Shown in pieces: positions 1 through 8,294 of a stretch of 12,786 bases of DNA (positions within the stretch are counted from its first letter, which is position 1; the number at the start of each line of letters is the position of its first letter). The notes beneath the pieces are model-generated. The model ran no database searches. It worked only from the letters and a program-made list of their open reading frames with translations, and had not been told where the DNA came from. This DNA is from Gracilaria caudata (Eukaryota > Rhodophyta > Florideophyceae > Gracilariales > Gracilariaceae), in assembly GCA_030374735.1 (NCBI GenBank), contig JASCIV010000758.1:1-12786 (forward strand). The letters are read 5' to 3'. Position numbers and translations under genes: made by a program.

Positions 1-680
1 GGGGAGGGGAGAAGCGAAACGAGACGACCGAAAGCGTGGCGTGGAGGGGGGGTTGCGGCAAGTCGGGGCGCGGGACAGGCGGACATGCGGACGGCTGCGA
101 TGTGTCGCGCGGACGCGCCCTTTTGCGGCGCTTTTTTTTTCCGCTGTGTGCGGTGCTTGCCGCGCGCTGGCGACACCGGCGCACGTCAGCAAGTGGCGCG
201 GCGTGTGTCGCGCACGCGCACACTGATTTTGTGGACGCGCTTGCGAAAGCGCGGTGACGGGTGCAACAGCGGCGCAACAACGCCTGGGCACCGGTGTCGG
301 GGCGAGAAAATGCGAGGCACCGGTGGACGGTGCTTTCCGTTCAGGTGTGTGTTGTGATGGGCGAATTCGAGCTCGCGCGCGAGGGCGTTGTGCATGGCAC
401 GGGCGGCGCGCGCCCTTTGCGCGATACGAGCGACCCACCGCGGTCCACGCGGCGGACGTCCTCCACAGTCGCTACTGCCTATCGCTAAGATAAGCTCGGG
501 CAGCACCGCGTGTATGTTTTCAATGTGGCTCGCGCAACGAACTGCGGGCCGGACATCATCATGACGGTTTGTGATCGGCGCGTTCGTTGTCGCCAGGCGC
601 TCGCTCAAACGCTCGGCATTGGTTGTGCGTGCCTGGCGCAGCGGGGCAACGTCCAATCGTCTGCCTAGGGTTAGTATGGC
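1..680. other. GC- and CpG-rich stretch, no supportable gene
   Basis: This segment is conspicuously richer in G, C and CpG than the DNA that follows, with a T tract near 129-139. Several frames stay open because stop codons are rare in GC-rich DNA. The longest, on the minus strand (686 to 186), starts only at a TTG codon, is arginine-rich and of low complexity, and resembles no family I know. A similar composition flanks the RWP-RK gene further right, so this could be the promoter or leader of a gene beyond the left edge. That is inference; no TATA box or splice signal was identified. Confidence 0.5.
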
Positions 681-2382
681 TTGCAAGTCAACGCACTTGA
701 ATCATTCATTCAGAATCGCTTTTTGCCAGCCACCGCGCTGCAATCGCAGATTTTTCGAACTGCATCACCGCCATTCATGCCATTCTGGTATGCGGCGCAC
801 TATCTCCCTACGCAGCAGTCTTCCGTTCGCCGCGGGCACAGACCATCTTTCTCGCATCTTCCTCTTTCTTTCATGGAACCATCATAAGCTGGCCGTCTGT
901 TTGTGGCACAATCATCTGCAACCAAACATGATGTCAGCGCTGTTTTTGGAACTTTGAGTGTCGAAGCTACTCTGCGTTTTGGCCAAGGTCGGCTGCACGT
1001 GAGATGACCATCAATGGTCGTATCCATAGCTCCATCGTGTATCTACTCCTTCAAAACGCATGTCCCACAACAGTCTCGAGTGCACTCTCGCTTTCAACCT
1101 TTCAACCACCAATTTTCGGCTCGGGGACAAGATGCCACAACCAAGCATTCGGCCTATCGCTACGCACAAATCGGAATTCACTCATATGCGCCATGTGCAG
1201 GAGCTCTTTAACCTCTACCGCGTAGTCGTGTGTGTCAGTTTGTGTGCTTATTCGTATTCGTTGTCACACTATAGTTGTTCCTGTCATGTTTCTCGCTTGG
1301 AAGGTGAGCCACATAAATCTGTTTTCCGTCACTTTTGTTGTGTAGTATAATACTGCTTGTCCTCACATTTGTTGTCTTGCTGCTCACTTCTATCAACACA
1401 CAATTTATTGCGTCCACTGGAACCTTGCTCAATATTGTTTCGCTGATTAACGAGTCGAATGAAAAAACGAACACCTGATGTGTTTCCAAACATTCCACCT
1501 CCTCCTCGCCCACGCCGTGCCACACAACAATTTCGAAACACGAGACTATTCAGCTGGCCGTCACACAAACCATACAGCCAATCATGGTCGTGGCTATGCG
1601 CGCTTCCCTTGTCAGAACTGCCGAGTTATTAACATTTAACAACTATTGTGGTACCATGCTCTTCATCACAAGCGACGTCAGGTGCTTCGGAAGAAATCCT
1701 TCTCCACAGCGTTCTTGTTATCAAGTAGCGTTCCCCTCTTACCCGCCAGCCTAGTGGTTTTTTCGGAGGTACCTGTAGCGTTCTTACATCTCTCAAGCAT
1801 TGTTACAAACTTCAGGAAGCTCTTCAATCAGCTTCTCATATCTCCCTCGTGAATTTCAACGTTAAAACCTTATCGAAAAAGGGTTAGTCTCAACAATGCA
1901 TCCCATGTCTGCCATTCACCATGAATCAGTGCTTTCAACTTCCTTTTGCCTCTTTGGCTTAACCAGAGCAAACCAATCTGCTCGAGATTTGCGCCTTACT
2001 GTTGTGGAGAAAGTATCTGCCTTTCCTTCAGGACATATCACATGACAGCAGTTAACCCTCTTACCCTCGGCACCTCGTTGACTTCTTGTTTTAAATCTTT
2101 CACGCCCATCTCCGTTTTGCGTCAATCTCGCCTCTACACGCACCGCCTCTCTACTCAACGGCATACCGTACTGTATACGCTTCCACTCGTTGTCAACTCC
2201 CCAACTCCGGACAACTGCATGTTTGCGCAAGCCTACTTGACCAGTGGGTGAAGAAGTATAATGGTTGCGTGTCGAAACACAACGGTTATGCCCTTCCGAA
2301 AAGCGAACAGAGGTGGTTCCACACTGCTCAAAACCAAGTGATGGCTTGAAAATATCCAGAACGGATGTGAGCTGAAGCGTTT

Positions 2383-2409
2383 AACACCAACCACTTTGTT
2401 CTTGGTGTT
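2383..2409. repeat. Short inverted repeat (8-bp arms)
   Basis: AACACCAA (2383-2390) pairs perfectly with TTGGTGTT (2402-2409) across an 11-nt loop. One further T-G wobble pair would extend it. It lies in gene-poor DNA with no adjacent gene to terminate or regulate, and a match of this size can occur by chance in a window of this length. Confidence 0.4.
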
Positions 2410-3316
2410 GGGTGCCAAGGTTGGGCAGAGGTAGAACGCTACCCTTGTAACTAAAGGGCTAGCCCTCTTACCTTCATAGATTCATGTATAGTCCTGGTGT
2501 CCTTTCCCGTACCACCCTGTGCTTCATGAAGACAACGAATTGAAAGCAGGCGTTAGGTAAAATTATGCCCATCGCCTCCCACGAATATGTTGTGCATTCA
2601 ACGTGGTTCCAATCCTGTCTTTCTTTCAGTGACAGCACAATGCCAATCTCCAAGCGTTTTGATACGCTGATTCAGAAGATAATGAGAGGGGTCACCCCTA
2701 TCGCTCCATCTCAGTCCTCCTGCAAAACAAAGCCTCCTTGAGTAGATCCAGATTGTCGTTCAGCACTCAAGGAAGATAACCACCGGCAGAGGTCGACGAC
2801 AGCTGGCACCAGCTGCGGAATTTTGAAGACATACCCCTGCAGAAGTCTCCACAGTGCAGATACTTTCCACCTTCAAGCGAAGAAATTTCGCCAGTGTGTT
2901 GGGCACTTACGTCGCCTTGCCAAAGCTGCAGCCCAAAGTGACAGCCATCTGCAAAAGTCTGAAAGACTTCTCCGTAGACTCGTGTATCTACCAAAGCAAA
3001 TCGACTTGCTCTGCTTCAGCTGCGTAACCGAAACGACGTCGCAAACTTAAAAGCGGTACACTGCACTAAGATTCCATCCTGCTGGGCGGTCAATATACGA
3101 GTCGTTCTCGGACATTCCAACAACGGACATCCCCGTAAGCGCCGATTTTCTGCTTCGTAGGAGCTCCATGGTCGACGACGCAATGATTCTGTGGTCGAAG
3201 AAAACCCCTTCATTGTTAATCAGAAATGGCGATCGCAATCGCCACATTTCGAGAAGCTTCGACGAGCTTCGAGTGAAACGCCCGCGGATGGAAACCCGAT
3301 GAATTGATGAGAAAGA

Positions 3317-3342
3317 CTCTCTCTCTCTCTCTCTCTCTCTCT
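3317..3342. repeat. (CT)13 dinucleotide microsatellite
   Basis: Thirteen uninterrupted CT units on the plus strand (GA on the minus). It sits inside an open minus-strand frame, where it would encode alternating Arg-Glu, but that frame has no ATG start and no recognised homology. A simple repeat in noncoding DNA is the likelier reading. Such tracts are prone to length variation and could be polymorphic. Confidence 0.95.
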
Positions 3343-4301
3343 CCTTGTATCTACTCACATTAATGTGTTTTCCCTCAAATCTTCCACATTTTCGTAGTTT
3401 TGCTAAATCCTGCACGATGCCGCAGACTGTGCTGGGAGCGAGGTGCAGAGACGTGTAGGAGAACGCCTGCTTCCAACTTCTTTCCCATACCTCGGCCAGC
3501 ATACAATTCACAGCGTGACTCAAATTAGAACAGCATATTTATGTTCTCGTTGAAGTCAGTTGTGAACGGTCGGCTCCGTAACTAAGATCCATAGAATCGA
3601 GCTGTCACCGTGAACAACCCTGCAGAGAATCTTTTTCTCATACTTGCACCCTTGTCTACTGTATGAAAAGGTCTAGACACCTCGTTGCAGTCAATGGTTA
3701 GCTACCTCGTCCGGCCAGCATGCCGTTCAATCTGCATTGTGCGAAGATTCTGCGATAAGACAAATCTCTTCTCGCCTGTACATCCGATCCGATCCCAGCA
3801 CCACAGCGCCTCCCCAGGAATATGATTGCCATATGCACCGTTACAGCGGATGAACTTATATCTGCCCAAGCAGGTGCACACTTTCTTCTTCCCTCAACAG
3901 CTTCCGTAGCTCCTCCAGCTCTCCTGTTTGTGTGTTGAAACTGGGAGTTTTAGCTTATGCAGCTTCTCCCATTTTGGATCCTTCTATCCGGCCTAGCGCG
4001 TTGCGTCTCTGCGTGGTGCGGATTCAACACAAACTTACTTGCATTGTGCAGTCGACAAGACATCTGGTAGGATTTCATTCTCGCGAGTACTCTCTAGAAA
4101 TATGAGCACCTGAACAAGCTAAAGGAAAGAGTTTATCACAGATGTGGCAAGAAACAGAGCAACGAAGGCACAAGGGATTCTCGTTATCGAAGAAGAAAGC
4201 AGGGAATCACTCCGGTGACGATAGTGTGATGAGCGGAGTGCAGCCTTCCATTCTCGCCAAAGCTGTTTCACGTGTATTCGCAAAGCGTGAAAAATCAGCC
4301 A

Positions 4302-4880
4302 TCAATCCTGATACACCGCTCGTCTTCTCCGAATGCCAGGGTTATCTTTCTGCGGTCCAAACTGACCATCGAATATATGATACAAAGCAGAAACAGCAGC
4401 AAGCGAGCCCGCAGCGCCGGCACTAATATAAAAAGACCCTGTTCTCAATCCACAAAGTGATCCAGCAACAACGCCACCAATCACGCTATTCCACATATCA
4501 TCCTTATCCCGAACATCATGCGCGAATTTCCCAGTTCCAAGATACACAGCTCCCAACCCCGAATAGATCACAGTCGTGGAAACAAGCATCGACAGAGGCT
4601 TTCAAAAGCGTGAGCAATCAAATCATGTACATGAATGCAGGAGGGCATCAAACGGAAATAGAACACGTACCGTAGGACGGGCCGCACGAAGCGCACTTGT
4701 CGCTAGGGAGGTGACGGAAGGAGGCTGTTTCGGTGCTGCGGGAGCCGGCGCGGTGGTGGTGGCGGCAGCGGGTGCCGCATCGCCGTAGAGGAATGCTCGA
4801 ATTGCTCCGACGGTGGCGCCGAAGTAGAGGCCGGATAGAGCACCTTCTTTGGCAGCGTCTAACACGCCTTCTTCGCCCAT
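4302..4880 (-). CDS. NDUFA11: Mitochondrial complex I subunit NDUFA11/B14.7 (Tim17/22/23 superfamily), two exons
   Basis: Spliced model: complement of 4671-4880 joined to 4302-4598, 168 residues. The family is an accessory membrane-arm subunit of NADH:ubiquinone oxidoreductase in the mitochondrial inner membrane, related to Tim17-type proteins and to plant OEP16-3/B14.7. Visible support: a first membrane helix at about residues 12-32, an Ala/Pro-rich linker (34-53), then helices at about 74-93, 105-122 and 126-144. The loop VRDKDDMWN (99-107) and the Gly-rich GGVVAGSLCGLRTGS (111-125) match the family pattern (human VREKPDD then GGCAGG; plant GAIGGFVAG). The length is close to plant B14.7. 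The ATG at 4880 is the first in frame and has G at -3 and +4. Exon 1 alone would run into intron sequence and lose helices 2-4; splicing in phase 0 restores the family order. The Ala/Pro linker is an unusual insert. No transit peptide is seen, as expected for this carrier-like family. A general Tim17-family protein is the alternative. Confidence 0.85.
4599..4670 (-). other. 72-nt GT-AG intron in the complex I subunit gene
   Basis: On the minus strand exon 1 ends CCTACG followed by donor GTACGT. The acceptor is CTTTTGAAAG before CCTCTGTCG. Both exon ends are in phase 0, so the frame continues from the Ala/Pro linker into the second membrane helix. The polypyrimidine tract is weak; TGCTCAC about 15 nt before the acceptor could serve as the branch site. 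The 72-nt length is not a multiple-of-three problem (it is divisible by 3), but homology argues that it is removed: the read-through peptide resembles nothing in the family. Confidence 0.75.
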
Positions 4881-5066
4881 TTCTGGATCACGGGGTCGGG
4901 CGATGCGTTGTTGCGAGCGGATCGGGTGGCAGGACAATTACGCGGAGGAGGCCACGAGTTGGATATTGGGGCTTCTCTTGCGGGCGAAATGCTGGTCAAC
5001 TGGTGCGAACAAGATGCTCGCGCCAGATGTGCTGAAAAATGTACCAAATTTACACGTGGGCATCAG

Positions 5067-5089
5067 TGATTAGCGCAGTGCGCTGATCA
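5067..5089. promoter_or_regulatory. Palindromic motif upstream of the complex I gene
   Basis: TGATTAGCGCA (5067-5077) faces TGCGCTGATCA (5079-5089) around a central G, with a single mismatch (T opposite G). It lies about 190 bp upstream of the complex I start codon, a reasonable place for a dimeric transcription-factor site. The regulatory role is an inference; no factor is identified. Confidence 0.35.
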
Positions 5090-5940
5090 TCAGTCGCTGA
5101 CCATCACATTCCGCTAAGGTATTCTTCATTAAGTTACAATCTTAACCACGGCAGTTAGTACTGGAAAGGATCGTGCCTCTTAGACGCCGTTGCAGACGTT
5201 TATGTAGTGAGCACATAATCGTAGTCGCTGAGATCGGATCATAGGTCTAGATGTTCATGGTGTTAACCTAAGATCCCCAAATACATATCCAACATGAACT
5301 GGTAATCTCGAAATCAGTTAAAACATCCTTTTTCCCCGTGTCCCTAATAGATATCATGGTCACAAGTTGAAATGTTTCTCTTCTCTCGGAAGCAGAGACA
5401 AGGATCAAACGCTGGTCGTGAGCGAGCTATCTTATTATTACAATGTTCTCGCAAGTCACAGAAGCTTGGGCCTTCGACTTCAGGCGGGCTTTACCTCCGA
5501 AACCTGCAGCATTACCCATGTGACCCCGGTCTTTTACGTGATTTTTCTCAGTCGAAACTTTCGACTCGGAAGGCACTGTGTGCTCTTGGATGAACTCTCT
5601 TCCTGGACATAGCGCCTAGTTTTCTTAAATTAATTCCAACCGGTAAACCCTTTCTCTCCTCAATATCTCTACATTTGACATCTGTGTTACCCTTGGTAAG
5701 GCCGATTTCACCACACTCAAAGAACTTTATCATGCTCTAAAAACGTCCAGAAAGCAGAGACGCGAGATGGTACAAATTTCCTCGTTCCAAATAGTATACA
5801 GCCTTTTCGGTCTTCTTCAAATTACAATGTTTATCAAAGCTTTGCAGGTCTTTTTCACGGACCAGGATTAAATTTCCAAGTCGTTTCTCCTTCACTCTGT
5901 TTTCAAGAAGATCTTCTTCGATAATTGCTTTACTTCGGGC

Positions 5941-6196
5941 ATGTGGGCGGGGGAAGTTCTCACAGAACGTGGCAGCTCCCTCTCTTCTACGAATTCAATC
6001 CAAATGCCTCTTTGGGAGTCGCCATGCTCACAACTCATTCCCATGGAATTGTGTGATGCTATGTGCTTCTCAATAGGAAGCACATCGTCTCCCTGTCAGG
6101 AAAAAGAGGAAAGGTCACTGGTAGCCGATCGCCTTCCACGTAGAAGCACAGAGGTGTTCTCTTCGTGATTAGAAGTGTTCCTACCCCCGCCCACAT
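5941..6196. repeat. 256-bp segment bounded by 13-bp inverted repeats (MITE-like)
   Basis: ATGTGGGCGGGGG at 5941-5953 recurs as its exact reverse complement at 6184-6196. A 9-bp hairpin (6061-6085) sits almost exactly midway. Terminal inverted repeats plus a foldback centre resemble a small non-autonomous DNA element. However, the arms do not align convincingly between the ends and the centre, and I see no target-site duplication in the flanks. It carries no transposase. A chance repeat made easier by the G-rich arms remains possible. Confidence 0.35.
6061..6085. repeat. Perfect 9-bp stem-loop
   Basis: ATGTGCTTC (6061-6069) and GAAGCACAT (6077-6085) pair perfectly over a 7-nt loop. It lies near the centre of the 256-bp inverted-repeat segment. 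No gene ends nearby that it could terminate. Confidence 0.6.
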
Positions 6197-6487
6197 ACAC
6201 CCGGTACTCTTTGGGGAGTCTTCGAACCTTGTAATTCAAATCATATGGTCTCCACCGTAGCAAAACAAACCACTCAACCTTGTGTTCCATCTCTAGTTAC
6301 CTGGCATCCAAAGCACCATGCAGAAGCGACTACCAAAGCTTTGACTCGTTGCTACTGTCCGCTCATGTGCTGCCTAGGGCGGTGATGTATGAATTGTGGA
6401 TCAAAACTGAGTACAAGCTCACAAGTATGACATTGAAACAAGAAAGCATTTTGAATCGTCGTACCCGTTCTGGGAGTCTCGTTCGGG

Positions 6488-6495
6488 TATAAAAG
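6488..6495 (+). promoter_or_regulatory. TATA box of the orphan gene
   Basis: TATAAAAG, a textbook TATA element, stands 140 bp before the ATG at 6628. Transcription would be expected about 30 bp downstream, near 6518. The implied leader of about 110 nt has no ATG, is rich in C and T, and ends ACC before the start codon. These agree well with a genuine RNA polymerase II promoter. Confidence 0.7.
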
Positions 6496-6627
6496 GTGAC
6501 CCGACACTCGAACTTTTGGACGTTCCGAACTCTCCCGGTACCTCGTTCTCACAACTCCAATCCTGCTGTTTCATCTCTTGACTTCAACTCCTCCACCGTC
6601 GTTTTCACTTCCTCATTCATCATTACC

Positions 6628-7098
6628 ATGACTAACATCTTCGCACGTATTTTCGCTCGGTTCGGAAAGGAAGAGGAGTGGGTTCTGTTCGAAAACGAGC
6701 AGACACGAAACCGCCCCGAGGAATACGTGGAGAGGGATATGTATGGTCGAAGTGTGATGAGGAACAAAACGGATTGGGCTGTATTTGAAATACTAGCGGA
6801 GGAGATGCGGCAGCTGATTGAGGCTGACGAAGTTGAGGCGAGGTTGTTGAAGGAGCGGAGGGGCGGTGCACGTGTGATACCTGCACTAACGGCACTTGTT
6901 CAAACGATACCTGTTCAACGACGGAGCAGAAGAAGGAGGTGTGCGAGAATGCTCTTGAAGCCCTTGCAGTCAATGCGAAACAGGATACAAAGAATGTCCT
7001 TCAGAGTAGGTGCAAAATACCACGAGCGAATACGTATGAGGTGGATTAGGGCGGGGAAGAATGGTTCAGGGTTTAGAAGCAGGGTAGAATATAGATAA
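6628..7098 (+). CDS. Unrecognised small basic protein (orphan gene)
   Basis: A 156-residue intronless reading frame that I do not recognise. The start at 6628 is chosen because it is the first ATG after the TATA box and has a favourable ACC context; the frame extends upstream only through non-ATG codons in the leader. The N-terminus (MTNIFARIFARFGKEEEW) could form a short amphipathic helix. Residues 13-75 are rich in Glu and Arg and predicted helical or coiled (for example AVFEILAEEMRQLIEADEVE at 51-70). A hydrophobic stretch follows (83-94), then a strongly basic C-terminal half with a cluster at 98-107 (RRSRRRRCAR) that could be a nuclear localisation or nucleic-acid-binding segment. There is no signal peptide, membrane span or known motif. 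An AATAAA signal lies 90 bp after the stop. The promoter and 3' signal make a real transcript likely; function is unknown. Confidence 0.65.
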   Translation: MTNIFARIFARFGKEEEWVLFENEQTRNRPEEYVERDMYGRSVMRNKTDWAVFEILAEEMRQLIEADEVEARLLKERRGGARVIPALTALVQTIPVQRRSRRRRCARMLLKPLQSMRNRIQRMSFRVGAKYHERIRMRWIRAGKNGSGFRSRVEYR

Positions 7099-7187
7099 CA
7101 TAAATTTTGAATTTGGTGTTTGACTTCTGAGCGAGTGTGCTGTGCGGACAAGCAATGAAAGGGTGCAAGTTTTGGAAAGGAACGACG

Positions 7188-7193
7188 AATAAA
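7188..7193 (+). terminator. Polyadenylation signal AATAAA of the orphan gene
   Basis: A canonical AATAAA 90 bp downstream of the stop codon of the 156-residue frame, on the same strand. With the TATA box it brackets a transcription unit of roughly 700 nt. Confidence 0.6.
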
Positions 7194-8041
7194 GCCATAG
7201 CGGAATGCTTGACAATTTTGTTAATGGTTTCAATTGGAACACCAGAGAGTCACCCGTAAAGGAGAATGATTTCATAGAGAAGGTGGGAAATTGTGGAGAT
7301 GGTTTCAATATTTTTAGAGCCAGGCTCAAAGCTGTATGATGCATGTATAGTGTGTTTTGGTTCCATGAAATTGGAGCATAATTTTCGGCGTTTATAAAGG
7401 AGGAGTGGGACGCATTCAGAAGCCCCGAGGGTAGATAATGCGATAAATGTAAAATGCTATATGGCTTTTTGTTGTTTTACGATGGCGAACAGTGTTAAGC
7501 ATGTAATGGAGGGTAGAAAGAACACAATAAGAATGAAAGCAGGATGGGGTAGAGAAGTTCAAGCTCATATCTAGGCTTAAAAAGCAAAAGAGCGACAGTG
7601 TGCAAATGATGTGAGTCTCAAAAGTGGCAAAGAGGTTTTCATCGAGCTCCAAAAGCGAAAGTTTTGGGAAAATTGATTAATCTGAAGCAAAGGGAAGGTA
7701 CAAAGAGTTTGATTGTTATTGAAGGAAGAGAACCATTTTGTTATCGTGGGCTGCGCCTCGCTATGTGTGTGATCAAGGTGCAAGACTCTGGATGTCGTTC
7801 AAGTTGATGTGATGCGGTCGCGTCTGCGACAGAAGTTAAAGTTTACCGAACTGGGTGTGGCATGAGTAAGAAACAGAACCTCACTGATAAGTACTCGGAA
7901 CCGATGAGGGCCGCAACATATGCGACATGTAGACCACCACTAGGTTCACGGTGTATGTAGATACCTTCGTACCTTTGTACCGTCGTACGTTGAGCGCACT
8001 CAAAGGGCACGAAATTGAGATGCGTTGCTGATGAGCATTTG

Positions 8042-8093
8042 ATTGGTGACGCACGATTCGTTCAACATGCGACGCGAACAATGAATGACCAAT
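8042..8093. promoter_or_regulatory. Pair of oppositely oriented CCAAT boxes upstream of aldolase
   Basis: ATTGG (8042-8046, CCAAT on the minus strand) and CCAAT (8089-8093, plus strand) lie about 200-250 bp before the aldolase ATG. CCAAT boxes are bound by the NF-Y complex in most eukaryotes. No TATA box is evident between them and the gene. Their role is inferred from position. Confidence 0.4.
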
Positions 8094-8253
8094 CAATTGC
8101 ACAACAAAATGTAGTAGCGCGAGCAACATTCGCCAAGTGTCTCATTCACAGCATCAAAAAATCAGAGACAAACTCCCTGCCGACGAGAAAGCACGAACAC
8201 CCCAAGCGTCAAGACGAAGCAATTCTAAAGCGGCTGATCGTATAGAGAAACGC

Positions 8254-8280
8254 ATGGTGTTCATCGACGACGAAACCTGA
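8254..8280 (+). other. Short upstream ORF before aldolase (8 codons)
   Basis: ATG at 8254 opens an eight-codon frame (MVFIDDET) ending in TGA at 8278-8280, 14 nt before the aldolase start codon. It matters only if the messenger begins upstream of 8254, which cannot be read from the sequence. If so, the main frame would be reached by leaky scanning or reinitiation. Confidence 0.35.
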
Positions 8281-8294
8281 AGCCAAAAAAAGGC

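Larger units (their letters stand above)
681..4300. other. Gene-poor intergenic DNA
   Basis: About 3.6 kb of moderate-GC sequence with frequent stops in all frames. The open frames are short, mostly lack an ATG, and resemble no known protein. It holds a (CT)13 microsatellite (3317-3342), a hairpin-capable inverted repeat (2383-2409), a 12-bp palindrome AGGGCTAGCCCT (2455-2466) and an interrupted palindrome AGGGGTcACCCCT (2687-2699). Minus-strand frames around 2690-2994 and 3047-3523 give faint mobile-element-like impressions, described among the findings. The right end should contain the 3' untranslated region of the minus-strand complex I gene. No clean AATAAA is seen there; GATAAA on the minus strand near 4131-4136 is the nearest variant. 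Confidence 0.55.
4881..6480. other. Intergenic region between the complex I gene and the orphan gene
   Basis: The first part (about 4881-5090) should contain the promoter and leader of the minus-strand complex I gene. A CCAAT motif on the minus strand (ATTGG at 4964-4968) and a palindrome at 5067-5089 lie there; no TATA box is evident. The remainder has only short open frames with no recognisable product. One 75-codon ATG frame (5941-6168) falls inside a segment bounded by inverted repeats and gives no convincing protein. The region directly before 6480 is the upstream promoter of the orphan gene. Confidence 0.5.
7200..8294. other. Intergenic region upstream of aldolase
   Basis: The left half is A/G-rich on the plus strand, which leaves minus-strand frames open with Ser/Leu/Phe-rich, low-complexity translations that I do not accept as genes. 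A TATAAAGG motif at 7393-7400 has no worthwhile reading frame after it on the plus strand. The right half (about 8000-8294) should hold the aldolase promoter and leader, with a pair of CCAAT motifs and a short upstream reading frame described separately. Confidence 0.55.

Noticed and set aside
186..686. 166-codon minus-strand frame in the GC-rich left end
   Set aside because: It begins at TTG, not ATG; the translation is Arg/Ala/His-rich without any motif, and GC-rich DNA keeps frames open by chance.
1750..1765. A-box-like CAGCCTAGTGG string
   Set aside because: No matching B box or cloverleaf follows.
4142..4426. 94-codon plus-strand frame starting with ATG
   Set aside because: Its second half is antisense to the last exon of the complex I gene, which has clear homology. 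The first half shows no motif.
4427..4434. TATAAAAA on the plus strand
   Set aside because: It lies inside the coding sequence of the complex I gene on the other strand and no frame worth reporting follows.
6220..6250. T-arm-like GGTTCGAAG on the minus strand, possible tRNA
   Set aside because: The bases around it do not form a 5-bp T stem, and no acceptor or anticodon arms could be placed. No other tRNA, rRNA or CRISPR-like array was seen.
7066..7344. 92-codon minus-strand ATG frame with a TATAAA-like string (7392-7399) about 50 bp upstream
   Set aside because: The product is Ser/Leu/Pro low complexity. It overlaps the 3' end and poly(A) signal of the orphan gene, and the A/G-rich plus strand explains the open frame.
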